A DNA stretch of 64,000 nucleotides from Trichoderma breve (Eukaryota; Ascomycota; Sordariomycetes; Hypocreales; Hypocreaceae). Below the pieces are notes generated by a model. It had not been told where the DNA came from, searched no databases, and saw only the letters and a program-made list of their open reading frames with translations. Shown here piece after piece: positions 34,631-45,797 of the stretch. A program made the position numbers and the translations under genes. The stretch's first letter is position 1. Every line of letters begins with the position of its first letter. The stretch lies in contig NC_079236.1 in assembly GCF_028502605.1 (NCBI RefSeq), positions 3,782,001-3,846,000 of the forward strand, in the 5' to 3' direction.

Positions 34631-36343
34631 ATGGCGTCCTACAAGATTTCTGCGCCGGACGAATACCTTGCCATCACTGGCATGGGTATTCGTACCGTTA
34701 GAATCACCAAAGCTGCCTGGGTGTGGCCGTTTCAGCGATACACTCGTTTCAGTGTGCAGCCCCACGACTATGCCATGGACCTCCAAGCAATGACAAAGGA
34801 GAAACTACAGTTCTCTCTCCCTGTTGTATTTACAGTTGGACCAGACGTCAATCAGCGTGGGGCCAACATTAAAGGAGGAGTCACCGCAGAAACAATCTCA
34901 CATGACGGAGAAGACAATTATGAGACCACAAGCCATCAAGAAGACTCTGGAGACGCTCTCGTCAAGTATGCGATGCTTTTAGCTCGCTCAAACAGCGGCA
35001 ACAGGGTAGTTGCAGAGCGAGATCATGTAGAAAACATTGTCAAGGGTATTATCGAGGGTGAGACGCGTGTTTTGGTGTCCGGAATGACCATGGAAGAAAT
35101 CTTCACCGAACGTGAAGTTTTCAAGCGACGCATCTTCCGCAACATTCAGGGTGAACTTCAGCAATTCGGCCTTAAAATTTACAACTCGAACGTCAAGGAG
35201 CTCAAGGATGCTCCCAATTCCATCTACTTCGAATCGCTCTCCAAGAAGGCCCACGAAGGTGCAACGAACCAGGCAAGAATCGACGTTGCCGAAGCTCAGC
35301 TTCGAGGTAACGTTGGAGAAGCCAAGAAGAAGGGTGAACAAGATCGCGAGATTGCGAAAATCAATGCCGAGACTGCTGTACAAAAGACAGAGAGGGATAT
35401 CGAGCGCGCAGAGGCGGAGGCGCGCCTCCATACCCAACAAGCTGCTCTTACACGAGATGTGGAGATCGCCCGGGTCACCGCTAAGCGAACTCTTGAGTCT
35501 ACGGACGAGAATTTGAAGCGAGAGGTCGAAGTCAAGCGTGCAGCAGCCGAGATGGAACGTCTTCGAGCCCAAGATGTCGTCAAAGCGACTATCATTCGTG
35601 AATCTAAACAACAAGCCGCGGATGCCCTCGCGTATGAACTCAACGCAAAGGCAAAGGCAGATTGGGAGGCAGGACAACGCGCCGCAGATACAGACGCTTA
35701 CAAAACTCGTGTTTCTGCAGAAGCAAACCAGGAGGCGAGCCAGCGAGGAGCAGATACAGAGGTTTACAAGAGCCAAAAGGCTTCTGAAGCAAACGCATAC
35801 AAAACTCGGGTAACGGCCGAGGCTAACCAAGAGGCCAACCAACGCGCAGCAGACGCTGAGATTTATAAAAGTCAAAAGGCTGCCGATGCAGAGGCATATA
35901 GGGTTCGTGTGACAGCGGAGGCAAACCAGGAAGCAAGTGTGCGGAGCGCTGAGGCTGCCCTTGTCAAAACCCTTAAAGAAGCCGAAGGTATCACAGCAAT
36001 GGCAGACGCATACGGCAAGCTCTCTGTTGCATTTGGTGGTCCAGCTGGTCTTCTCCAGTACATGATGATCAAGGACGGCACTCTTGTCGAGCTTGCCAAG
36101 GCCAACGCCAGCGCTATCCGCGGATTGGAGCCCAAGATCAGCGTTTGGAATACCGGAAACCAGGGTAGCGGCTCGGAATCAACCGATGTCATGCGCAATG
36201 TCTACCAGATGCTTCCACCACTGATGACTACGATCAATGAGCAGACTGGTATCACTCTTCCTGAGTGGCAGTTTGGCCGACTCAACGCGGCTCAGGGGGC
36301 AATGACAGAGAGCAATGTCAATGGAGCTGGAAAGAAGAAGTAA
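34631..36343 (+). CDS. floA: flotillin-like SPFH-domain protein
   Basis: Single-exon, 570 residues. Flotillins mark sterol-rich membrane domains at the plasma membrane and help organise polarity and endocytosis in hyphae. The N-terminal SPFH/band-7 domain runs from about residue 5 to 190 (SAPDEYLAITGMGIRTVRITKAAW in two halves, then FSLPVVFTVGPDV and FKRRIFRNIQGELQQFGLKIYNSNVKEL). A long Ala/Glu/Lys coiled coil covers about 210-455 and ends in a conserved AEGITAMADAYGKLS block. The start ATG sits in CACCATGGC, a strong context. Within the coil a 33-residue unit beginning AYKTRV/AYRVRV occurs almost three times (see the repeat entry). A long antisense frame across the coil is a composition shadow. 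The symbol follows the Aspergillus flotillin name. Confidence 0.92.
   Translation: MASYKISAPDEYLAITGMGIRTVRITKAAWVWPFQRYTRFSVQPHDYAMDLQAMTKEKLQFSLPVVFTVGPDVNQRGANIKGGVTAETISHDGEDNYETTSHQEDSGDALVKYAMLLARSNSGNRVVAERDHVENIVKGIIEGETRVLVSGMTMEEIFTEREVFKRRIFRNIQGELQQFGLKIYNSNVKELKDAPNSIYFESLSKKAHEGATNQARIDVAEAQLRGNVGEAKKKGEQDREIAKINAETAVQKTERDIERAEAEARLHTQQAALTRDVEIARVTAKRTLESTDENLKREVEVKRAAAEMERLRAQDVVKATIIRESKQQAADALAYELNAKAKADWEAGQRAADTDAYKTRVSAEANQEASQRGADTEVYKSQKASEANAYKTRVTAEANQEANQRAADAEIYKSQKAADAEAYRVRVTAEANQEASVRSAEAALVKTLKEAEGITAMADAYGKLSVAFGGPAGLLQYMMIKDGTLVELAKANASAIRGLEPKISVWNTGNQGSGSESTDVMRNVYQMLPPLMTTINEQTGITLPEWQFGRLNAAQGAMTESNVNGAGKKK
35696..35965 (+). repeat. 99-bp in-frame repeats inside the flotillin coiled coil
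   Basis: Units start at 35696, 35795 and 35894, exactly 99 bp apart. Each encodes AY(K/R)xRV(S/T)AEANQEA..R.A(D/E)..., the third being partial. Confidence 0.9.
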
Positions 36344-37358
36344 ATTACAGGAGACAACACTTTCTTTACCTTTTCATTTGTATGCTTCTCAATTCACATG
36401 TATTATTAGGATACTGGCGGTTGGGTTCTGGGTGGTGTTTTGAAATGTTGCTTGAGCTTGCTTACAATACCAGTATGGAACGGATCAAGAGACTGATGAA
36501 ACGCTGTAGTTTTCTTTGCCTTATTTAGTTAATTGTGCTCAGTACTATGCTATTAGTGGTTACATATAAACATAAATAAATATTTAATTTTTTTGATCCT
36601 TTCTCTCGGCTTTGCGGCAACATGGCGGACTTCCATCACACCACCCTAACCAATGAAAGTACCCTCACACTTGCAAGTGGCTAGAGTATCTAGGAACTTA
36701 ACCCCTGAACTTTTTATGAGTAAAAGCTCTTACACCATTCATGTGGTTTCCACTCGGCTAAAGTCATCGGTGAGTGTATGGATTATCATCAGACTTCCAT
36801 TACGCCTGGCTTCGACTATACAAGCAAACTTAGGAGGTTGTATAAACTTCATCATACTTCATTTTATATCTTAACAGCATGGCACTGAAATAGGAAGCTA
36901 TTTGAAGTACTGACTATATTGGGTGTAGAGATATTCCTTGTTCACACCGCTTATTGTTGCTCTGATACTCTCAGACTCGAACCAATAACACAATGGATTG
37001 AGATTCAAAACTGGCGCTATCAAATTTCACGGGCGAATTTGGTAGGTCGTAAGTCGTAGGCATCCATTAATAGACACATTGCTTATTTCTTATAGTCTGG
37101 ACCATGTTCAGTATATTCATCTAAAAAGCATGATACTGAAATAGGAAGCTGGGGCTAGCGCTTAACACATCATAATGCATGTCATTGACAGACACGAGAG
37201 CTCGAAACAAGGCCAAATAACTCGTTTATTGATTACCAGGTTAAAGCATTCCTTACGAAACTTTTCCTATAAAGGATCAAAACTGAGCCAGAGTGATGTT
37301 CATATTTCTCTTCGAAGTCTTCATTGACATTTTTCTTCTAATAAACATCATTGTAATC
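36344..37358. other. intergenic region with a short direct repeat
   Basis: About 1 kb, AT-rich. The 18-mer ACTGAAATAGGAAGCT plus flanks occurs twice (about 36884-36899 and 37135-37150), roughly 250 bp apart. No coding sequence is supported. Confidence 0.5.
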
Positions 37359-39305
37359 ATGACTTGGACAAAGACCATTGCCTATACGCTGGCCACGTGC
37401 TCGCTCTGGCTTCCCACTAACGCCGACAATGTCTGGCCAAATGAAGCAACTGACGAGCTTGAGAAAATGCTGTTCGAACAACAGAACCCTTTTGAAAGCA
37501 GCCTTGCCACCTTTGCTGTCCCTTGCAGTGCCAGTGGTCTCGCCATCGGCCGTGGTTTTGGTGCTGAGTGGATCAGAAACGCATACCATGACATGGCCAC
37601 GGCAGACGTGCAAGCTGGCACTGGAGGAATAGATGCCTCGATTGTTTTCGAAAAGGATCGCCCAGAGAATCCTGGCGCTGGTTTCCAAGAAACATTAGAC
37701 TTTTTCCGGCCAAGATATACCACCCGATCCTCGTTAGCTGACCTATTCGCTATGGGGGCGGTTTTTGGAGTTGGTGGATGCTCAAATGGAAATATCATCC
37801 TCCCCTACAGGGCGGGTCGTGTTGATGCAACCGGCCCAGGCCCTTCTGGAGTTCCAGAACCACAGGAGGACCTTGCCACACACACTGCAAAGTTCGTGAG
37901 GCAGGGTTTCAACACGACTGAGATGATTGCCCTTGTTGCCTGTGGGCATACCGTTGGAGGTGTGCATGGTGTAGATTTTCCAGAAATCGTGCCGAACCCA
38001 CAGCCCCCTCCAGTTACTGGCGTTCGTATATCCACTCTCTTTGACCAACAGAGGCTTAGCGATTATTCATGCATGCGGCGGCTAATGTTGACCATTTAGC
38101 CTTTCGGTAATGACAATACGGTCTTTTTTGATACGACGACAAGCAATTTCGACAACCAGGTGTAAGTCGGCCTTGGCACCTCGTGGTCAACTAAGCCCCC
38201 CTAAACCCATCCCGTCGACATGTAACTGATCTTGACCAAACAGTGCCAAGGAATTTGTAGCCAATATTTCTCAGAATCCACTTGCATTTGGCCATAATGA
38301 GACAACGCGATCGGATTTCCGCATTTTCAACGCTGATGGCGGTGATATGATCTCACGAATGGCTGAATCACTAGATTTCTTCTCTCAGACTTGCGCTACG
38401 CTGTTGGAACGTATGATCAATACGGTGCCACCAAGTGTCAAGCTAACTGATGTTCTTCAACCCCTGCCCGTTAAGCCAAGAAAGTGGTCTATAGACGTCA
38501 ATGCGGATAAGACGCTGACCGTCAGTCTAACTTTAAGAGTAAGTACTAGTAATAGCACCAACAAGAACGGGTGAGAGCCGCAAGAAACTAATTTTTCAGA
38601 TTGTCGATACTCTGCTGGGAGGTGGCATCCAGGCCTTGGTCAAGCCAGTCTCACGCACCGGCGCGGCTTTGCCTGCCACATCGCCCGTCGTTATTGGAAA
38701 CATATCTACTTCAACCTGCGACTATCCTAACTGCGGCCCAAGCTTTGTTTATCTTGACTACAGTATCAATATTCCTGCTGAGCAAGGCATATCCTCTTTC
38801 ACTGTTGACATTACGGACGGCAGTGGAAAGACTACGACCTATAACAATGGAGGCGCCGGATTTCCTCTGTCTGATGTTGTTCAGCCACAGATGAGCCTCA
38901 GCACGCAAACTACGAAAACTGTCAACGGTGTCACTCTTCAACAACTCAATGTGACTGCAGCGGTATGATTGACCCCCATTGTGCGACAGTATGTTAAATA
39001 AGAGTGGAGTAGCTAACAGAGTATTTATGCCTCAGGTCTACAATGCTGACCAGTATACTAACATCTCGCTTATCGTTCCTCAGCCTTCAAACTTCAGTGC
39101 TACCATAAGCCCATGGGTTGCGGAGGTGGCCCCCATGAAGGCTTCCGGCAAGATTGCAGGGACCAACTACACTCTCTACACTGGTTCGTGGTTGGCCAGC
39201 GACGAGAGCGCCCCTCAACATCCTTTCGATGTTCTTGCCACAGGTCCACAGGGCAGTGCTTCGAGCACATTCAATTCGTGGGGGGACGTGCCATTCGTTC
39301 TCTAA
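37359..39305 (+). CDS. secreted haem peroxidase of the plant-type superfamily
   Basis: Five exons (37359-38021, 38100-38161, 38244-38538, 38600-38962, 39036-39305) give 550 residues. A signal-like N-terminus (TIAYTLATCSLWLPTNA) precedes the peroxidase domain. The distal site is WIRNAYHDM with Arg73 and His77; the proximal haem ligand is His197 in ACGHTVGG. Other family blocks are SSLADLFAMG, YRAGRVDA and GPSGVPEPQEDLATHTAKF. After about residue 320 a beta-rich C-terminal region of unknown role follows. The class is the fungal extracellular peroxidase group resembling class II enzymes; the substrate is unknown. The first intron uses a weak GTTCGT donor at 38022, chosen because it restores the frame into PFGNDNTVFFD. 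The frame begins at 37293, but ATG 37359 places the signal peptide first. Confidence 0.85.
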
Positions 39306-41127
39306 GCGCAGAATAACAAGACACAATGCGCATAAGAAACAGGAATGGTGGGCGTATGGAGCTGGCCCTAACTGAAACCGAATGTATATAAAATGCAGAG
39401 ATAGGTAGACACGAAAAAGAATTGTCTATCAATTTGTGAAGCTCAGCTAACTCCACTGATTGTATTACTTGCTAGTTGAAACCACTTACATCCCATGTTC
39501 CTAAACTAAAGATGCTGAGCTAACCTAGCTGCATAACTGCCCGAGTAAGGTAAAGGTAATCTTGGCATTTATTACTACCAGGCAGCAGCTCAATTCTGCC
39601 CTTTAATCCCAGCACTTGCTATGCTCTATGCAAACGAAAGCCGGACAATGGGTGTCGAAACAAGCAGCGTTGTTAATGATGGCTAACTGTATGTAGATAT
39701 GTCGGTCTTCTGCTGCTGTAATTGGTGGAAACCCGTAGCATGCTCAGGGATGGTGCCGTGCGGAATTCTCGAAACCCCTGCTGGAATGGTCCCAAAATAT
39801 GACATGGTGCTAATGAAGTATCATCGGGGTGCCAAATATCTCTCTCTACTCTCTTGGTATCTCAGGAAAAATTCTGCTTCTGTTGCCAAAGTCGTAGCTA
39901 CAAGGAATTGAATAGGGCCAACATCTAAATTAGATATCTATTCGTCTTTCGAGATAGTTTACCGTGGTAATTGTACTCTTTAGAAGCATCTCCAGAAGTC
40001 TCGTTTTACTACCTTACCTTGGTATAAGTGCTGTTTACTACTTTGGCACCTTCGCATCCTAGAACCTTTTTAGCACCCTGCCAGAACGGCAACCTGATCC
40101 TACCATCATTTCCAGTTCTAGCAAGGAACACAGCCGCCTTTGCATCGCCCCCTTCTAAACGTGCTTCGGAATTCCGGAAAAGCTCAACTGTTAGCCACGG
40201 AGATACATAACAAGAGTTTCTGCTTTTCCGAATCTCTGTTTTTGGATACTAACTCCGCCATTTCGGAGGTTTTCTTACACACGTGTGCACTAAGACGCCC
40301 CGGAAAAGCGGCAACACTCCGAAAGTCCGATCCATACAAATGGTCTTCCATTTCGCTACTAGTAAATGCGTAATTGTTCCGGCTACACCTCTGGCACCCC
40401 TTCCTTCTGCTAGTTCCTGTTACTGCCCTACCAATGGTCACAAGAGCTTCCTAATGTGGGTTGTTCTAGGTTTATAGAATAGTCCCTTGACATACAATGG
40501 CCTGCTGCCTGACCGTTACCTCTTCTGACCTAATCCTTGTTGCGTTGGTATTCCTATTCCCCTGGTCTAGATAGATGAGTTCATCTACCTAATCAGAGAT
40601 TAGATGATGGCAGCAAAGTATCTTTCCGTAAGAAGCATCTTTCCGTAGAAGGTATCTTTCCGTATTTCCGATGTTGCTTTTTCAGTTGCCTTAACAAAGC
40701 GCGTAGAGGTGTGAAGTATAATGAAGTGCTGGGCTTATGGTTCCTCTCGACTATAGTTTCTAAGAATTTACCTGTTTCTTGGAAATTGTCTACCTCATAT
40801 ATCGAGATCTTTTGGCTTAACGGGTCTCATGATCTGCCGAGACTACAGGAAAGAGCGATGTTTCTCCACTTGATTACGATGGCAGTTGACATCGAGCTTC
40901 CAAGCTACTGAATAGCAAATCCCATAACCAGAAGACGTGCTGCCGTGGCGGATAAATACTTGTGGATGAAACAGGATTACATTTGAACGAGCCTCCTGTT
41001 CCAATACTTCAACAGAAGACGTCGATGACTACTCAAGACGGTACATATAAATACATTTTTCAATATTTAGATCAGTATCACTCAAGAACAGGCAGGATAG
41101 CTCATATAATGCATGTATAGAGTAAAT
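39306..41127. other. intergenic region, 1.8 kb, possible remnant DNA
   Basis: No convincing gene. It contains a short tandem repeat ATCTTTCCGTA (40619-40665). TTCCG/CGGAA motifs are unusually frequent at 40170-40330, which could be the remains of a mobile element, but no terminal repeat or protein fragment is recognisable. Confidence 0.4.
40619..40665. repeat. 17-bp tandem repeat with core ATCTTTCCGTA, 3 copies
   Basis: Three copies of (G)(T/C)ATCTTTCCGTA with short AGAAG-like linkers, about 17 bp apart. Confidence 0.75.
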
Positions 41128-42921
41128 TTACAAGTGGCTAGAGCGTATAGGAGCGTCGCCTTCCGAGACTCTGTTAATCAAATCCCTCATCTCATCTATA
41201 TGCTTCTCACAGATACCTCGAGGTGTTGTCTTATATTTTTTGCATAACCGGGCAGCTGCCGCAACAGCAACGGCGTGTTGCCCTCCGTTACCCATAAACT
41301 TTGTGTTTGACGAAGCAACGTGGGTTACACTAATATGCTTCCCCGCCATCATCAGGTTGCTGATATTCGCAGAGTAGAGACAGCGAAATGGAATGTCGTA
41401 GGGCTTTCCATCCCGCTCGTCCCATTCCCAGTCTTGAAGTCGGAAGTCATAGTCTTGATTACCAGGGATATGCAGACAAAATGCTCCTTCGTTCTGCACA
41501 ACAGCATCGGGAAACATTTTGTGATTACGGACATCGTTTTCCGTAAGAACATAGTCGCCCTTGTATCTCCTAAATTCCCCCTGTGCGGGCACAAAAGCAA
41601 CCAAGTCTAGTGCAAGATTGGCATACTTTTCGGGCTCCAGCCTCTTGACATTGGAGAAGGTGCCGTAAATGGCACGCAGGAGATGATCACGAATACGCTC
41701 TCCGTTCTTATATGGATCGAGAAATTGGCCATATTCCCAATAGTGCGTCATTTCTTTTCGCATGCGTTTGCGAGCTGTTGGGCCCACACCATCTTCTATA
41801 CGAGGACCCTGGCCGTTCTCTTCTCCATACTTGACAAGCTGGCCTGAGAGGTTGGAGAATTCTTTGGACACCTCTGTAGCCCAGGGAACGGCTGGAAAGG
41901 AAACTGGCGATGACGCCATTTTGGTACGAAAGAATAACGTGTTGCCGTGATGTGCCTGGTCACCTTGTAAAGGTGCCAGACTTTCGCCGTATTCGTCCCT
42001 AGACTCGCGTCCAAACAAGGTCTCTGCTCCTGCGTAGATTCCAAGAATGGCTTTTCCTGAAGAGTCTATAAAGATGGATGCAGAGAGGCGGATTTCACGT
42101 CCGCTCCGAGCATCACGGGCATCGATTGAAGTAATCCTTCCTTTGGCAGTTGCTACTGAATAAACTGTATGTTCCGTAAAGACCGTTGCATTAGACTCGG
42201 CCTGGAGTAGTTGAAGCGCAATTAAGTCGCCATTCTCACGACGCTCATAAATTTCATCGACAATCCGCCCAACTTTTCCTCGTGGGCGCAGTCCAATCTC
42301 TGGGCTTGCGTTGCCACCCAAAAACGGACGGTCGTGGACCAGGGCCACACGTTCTCCCAAACGTGCCGATGCTAGAGCAGCAGTGATGCCGGGCACTCCG
42401 CCCCCTACTACGATAACATCAAAGGTTCCTGCATCAACCGGCTCATTTGGAAGTCCTCTTAGCCGCCTTCGCCACGAGCGCTGTTTCTCATCCGCCGCCT
42501 CGGGAGGAGGAGTATCGGCGGTGCTGAAGAAAAGAGCGTCGCAGCGACCACAGAATCCGGTCAAGTCATGTAGCGCAAGCTTTAGTGAGCCAGAAGAAAG
42601 CTCTATCTGGCCTCCGAATTGCCAGCTCCAATCTTTATTATTTTCTCCAAAGGTTGTATCGAGGACACGTCCATTGACAACAACGTTGAATCGCCCCGGG
42701 TGATGATCAGGAACCCAGTCTTTGGCACGAACCCATATGTTGTAATTTCCAGATTCTGATACTTTAGCAGTAGTTGTAGCATCAACGACTGGTGTCCCGT
42801 TGCCATGAGCTAGAAGATACGGCGACCCCATCTCCAGCTCAAATTGGGAATCCAAGACCCAGCCGCCGAAGTCGTCAAAGGACTCGGCCTCTACGAGGAA
42901 CTCGTGACTTCCAGCGGCCAT
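41128..42921 (-). CDS. FAD-dependent oxidoreductase with N-terminal beta-sandwich domain
   Basis: Single-exon, 597 residues. Residues about 5-130 (from FLVEAESFDDFGGW to CDALFFS) look like a galactose-binding or CBM-like beta-sandwich. A linker rich in Pro, Arg and Glu leads to a Rossmann entry DVIVVGGGVPGITAALASARLG, with a following GGNASPEIG. These mark the FAD_oxidored (PF12831-like) family, common in Bacteroidetes and Planctomycetes gene sets for polysaccharide or sugar-acid use. The C-terminal block contains SNTKFMGNGGQHAVAVAAAARLC, closing the FAD site. No signal peptide is obvious. The absence of introns in an intron-rich neighbourhood and the bacterial-style architecture suggest, but do not prove, horizontal origin. 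Substrate unknown. Confidence 0.85.
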   Translation of the reverse strand: MAAGSHEFLVEAESFDDFGGWVLDSQFELEMGSPYLLAHGNGTPVVDATTTAKVSESGNYNIWVRAKDWVPDHHPGRFNVVVNGRVLDTTFGENNKDWSWQFGGQIELSSGSLKLALHDLTGFCGRCDALFFSTADTPPPEAADEKQRSWRRRLRGLPNEPVDAGTFDVIVVGGGVPGITAALASARLGERVALVHDRPFLGGNASPEIGLRPRGKVGRIVDEIYERRENGDLIALQLLQAESNATVFTEHTVYSVATAKGRITSIDARDARSGREIRLSASIFIDSSGKAILGIYAGAETLFGRESRDEYGESLAPLQGDQAHHGNTLFFRTKMASSPVSFPAVPWATEVSKEFSNLSGQLVKYGEENGQGPRIEDGVGPTARKRMRKEMTHYWEYGQFLDPYKNGERIRDHLLRAIYGTFSNVKRLEPEKYANLALDLVAFVPAQGEFRRYKGDYVLTENDVRNHKMFPDAVVQNEGAFCLHIPGNQDYDFRLQDWEWDERDGKPYDIPFRCLYSANISNLMMAGKHISVTHVASSNTKFMGNGGQHAVAVAAAARLCKKYKTTPRGICEKHIDEMRDLINRVSEGDAPIRSSHL

Positions 42922-44071
42922 GGCTTGAGTAAAGGTAGCAATGGTAGCACAGTAGACAATAAAGAAGGCTCGGCAACCGAAATGTTATCAATGATGTGAA
43001 TCAAATACAGGATAGTTTATAGATGAGACGATTGATTGATATCCGTTTGCTCAAGGCAAGTTATATACATCTCGTGGCCTCGGTTTACCTCCACATTATG
43101 AAATAGTAATCAACAACCGAGTTTACTTTTTAAAGCCGGATTGTTGCCGGAAGCGTCCGACGGCTGAAGATTAAGGTACAACACATGGCGAATAGCAATG
43201 AAGTGTATGGAGTACCATGTGAGGTTAAAACAATGCCAGCGTGGAGAATACTACTCCATTAGCTAATTTGAGTGACTAAGGCGGCAGATACTTCGGCAGC
43301 TGTGCTGTAATGAAGAACCTGGGGAGGTGGCGAAGGGGGAAGAAGGAATTGGCTCAATGGTTGAACAACTTACCTAGGTAATTACCGGCAGGCTTCATAT
43401 GTGCAGAGACTATACATGAAGTCCCATCAGTTTGTCATTAGCAGCCATAAAAATCACGTTACTGATGCTATCATGTAATATCTCTTATCTAATTGCAGTC
43501 ATTCAATAGCATTTACAGCTTGAGTGGCGAAAGGGAGATGCTTATTTGTTACCCTGTAGTCATCTAAATCGAGTGTCCGCCCAGCGTATAGTTGACTAAA
43601 TGAGGTGAGATAAAGGAGACATGATATACACACACTGAGGTGAATCATAATTGATCCGGTATAGGAAGAGAAACATCTTTACAGAGTCATTGCAATCAAC
43701 TGTCTTGTTCCGGATACCGCGGATGCCGAAGAGCTGCGAGACACGGCGTCTTCAAAATGCCCAAAGAAGAAAGAGTTGATGATTGTTGTGCTGACTAATT
43801 TTGATTACATACGCAGAGTTGGCGCGCTAGAAGAGATACCTTTCGCATGTACCTGCGATGCGGTCCGATGAATCGCCGAGTCGCAAAAAAACCACCCCGC
43901 CATTCATTTTGGGTGAGTCAATCTGCCCCGCGATAAAAGGACATTTTGGTAGGTTCGATTAAAAAAAAGTTGGATAACAGACGACACTGCGAATTGCATC
44001 ACCAACCACCGCGACAGAGAGAAACCAGAAGCATCAAATCAGGTACTCGAGGAATTCACAAGGGGAGCGCC
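42922..44071. other. divergent intergenic region
   Basis: About 1.15 kb between divergent genes, holding the promoters of the FAD oxidoreductase and tyrosyl-tRNA synthetase. No coding sequence, repeat or RNA gene is seen. Confidence 0.55.
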
Positions 44072-45563
44072 ATGGCCGCCGCAGACGCATCCGAGAAGCT
44101 CGCGCTCATCCGCGAGAATCTTGCCGAGATTCTGAACCCGGAGATTATCGAGAAGATCCTGGACGAGGGCCGCCATCCCAAGATTTACTGGGGTATGTTG
44201 GAATTGGAGAGATGGGAGACGAGACGGTTGATGTGATTGCTAACAATTGACATTCCTTATCAGGCACTGCGACAACCGGACGCCCTCACTGCGGCTACTT
44301 TGTTCCCGCCATCAAGATTGCCCAGTACCTCGCCGCCGGCTGCCATGTGACGATCCTCCTCGCCGACATCCACGGATTCCTCGACAACCTCAAGGCGCCC
44401 ATCGAGCTGGTCGAGCTGCGAGTCGAGTTCTACCGATTCGTCATCACCGCCATCTTCAAGGCTGTCGGCGTGTCGACCGAGAAGCTCAAGTTTGTGCAGG
44501 GCAGCTCGTACCAGAAGAGCCCCGAATACATCATGGACGTCTACAAGTTGTCGTCTGTCATCTCAGAGCACGATGCCAAGAGGGCTGGTGCTGAAGTGGT
44601 CAAGCAGACGGACAATGCGCCTCTGTCTGGCCTGCTCTACCCCATTCTCCAGGTAGGTAGTGGCGTCGTGGTCATGACATTGACGTGTGGCGGATCTTTG
44701 TGCTGATTCAGTACGCTTGCAGGTTCTTGATGAGCAGTACCTGGATGTGGATGCTCAGTTTGGTGGTCTTGATCAGCGCAAACTGTTCATCGCCGCCAAG
44801 GACTGGCTGCCCAAGCTGGGATACAAGGAGGTGAGCTTGCAAAATACCCCACTACCGATCCGCTGAACCGTCTCTAATAAGTATGTTGCAGCGATGCCAC
44901 TTGATGAACCCCATGGTTCCTGGCCTCAAGGGCGCCAAGATGAGCTCCAGTGACGAAGGTAAGAGGCCTTCTAATTGCGCAACAATGGTTCAAATGACTC
45001 GATACTGATATGCGATGAACAGACAGCAAAATCGACCTCTTGGATGCCCCCGATGTCGTCGCCAAGAAGATCCGCAAGGCCGTTGCCACCCCCAAAGTGG
45101 TTGAGGAAAATGGCATCCTGGCCTTTGTCGAATACGTTTTGCTGCCGGTAGCAGCTCTGCGAGGAAAGCGAGAGTTTATCGTTGATCGTGAGAGAGATGG
45201 TCTGGAGCCATTGGTCTACAGCAGCATCGCTCAGATGCACGAAGATTACAGAAATGACGTGGTACGTATTAGTCAAGTGATTTCGGTTTTCATGATCTGT
45301 TCAAGTACTGACCAATTCAACAGCTGTCACCACAAATTCTCAAGGCGGCCGTCACGAAATCACTAAACGAGCTGCTGGCCCCGATCCAGGCAGAGTTCCA
45401 ATCGTCAAAAGAATGGCAGGAGATTGCCATCAAGGCTTACCCCCCACCGGCAAAGAAGGAGAAGAAGGTCAAGGACAAGGGCAGCCGCCACCCTGGAAAC
45501 GCAAAGGCAAAGGAAGGGCAAATAGACGTCAAGGATCTGAAGGAGGCTGTGAACGAGGTCTAG
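44072..45563 (+). CDS. TYS1: cytosolic tyrosyl-tRNA synthetase
   Basis: Charges tRNA-Tyr with tyrosine in the cytosol. Six exons (44072-44192, 44264-44652, 44723-44830, 44892-44958, 45023-45261, 45324-45563) give 387 residues, similar to yeast Tys1. The class I signatures are present: the HIGH-equivalent in [10 protein letters not shown], and KMSSS in [12 protein letters not shown], which crosses the fourth intron. The [19 protein letters not shown] block separates TyrRS from TrpRS. The C-terminus is a lysine-rich tail as in eukaryotic enzymes. An upstream extension of the frame to 43946 starts with TTG and has no targeting character, so ATG 44072 in GCCATGGCC context is used. As a core gene it marks the left limit of the accessory cluster that follows. 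Confidence 0.96.
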
Positions 45564-45797
45564 GGGATGACGATGTAAATACGGACAGTGGCATTCGCAA
45601 TGGGAGCGGGCGCTTTGACAACAATCTTGACTGCGGCATAGACGAGCAGGGCGCAAACAAAATTCTAGAATACCCGATATATACGGAGTACATGCAGTTA
45701 CGAATACATTTGGTCTTGATACCTGCTATCAATTCCTTTGCATCCTCATTAGAGGCACCGTGTGTTGTGTTTCTCTCTCTCGATAGTAGACTCTTGT

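Noticed and set aside
34988..35875. 295-codon minus-strand frame inside the flotillin gene
   Set aside because: Repetitive Leu/Cys-rich shadow of the Ala/Glu/Lys-rich coiled coil.
39699..40911. Possible transposon remnant
   Set aside because: Short frames and TTCCG-rich patches, but no terminal repeats, target duplication or transposase/reverse-transcriptase motif could be seen.
43946..44071. Upstream extension of tyrosyl-tRNA synthetase as a possible mitochondrial targeting sequence
   Set aside because: The extension begins with TTG, contains no Met before 44072 and lacks a convincing amphipathic presequence.
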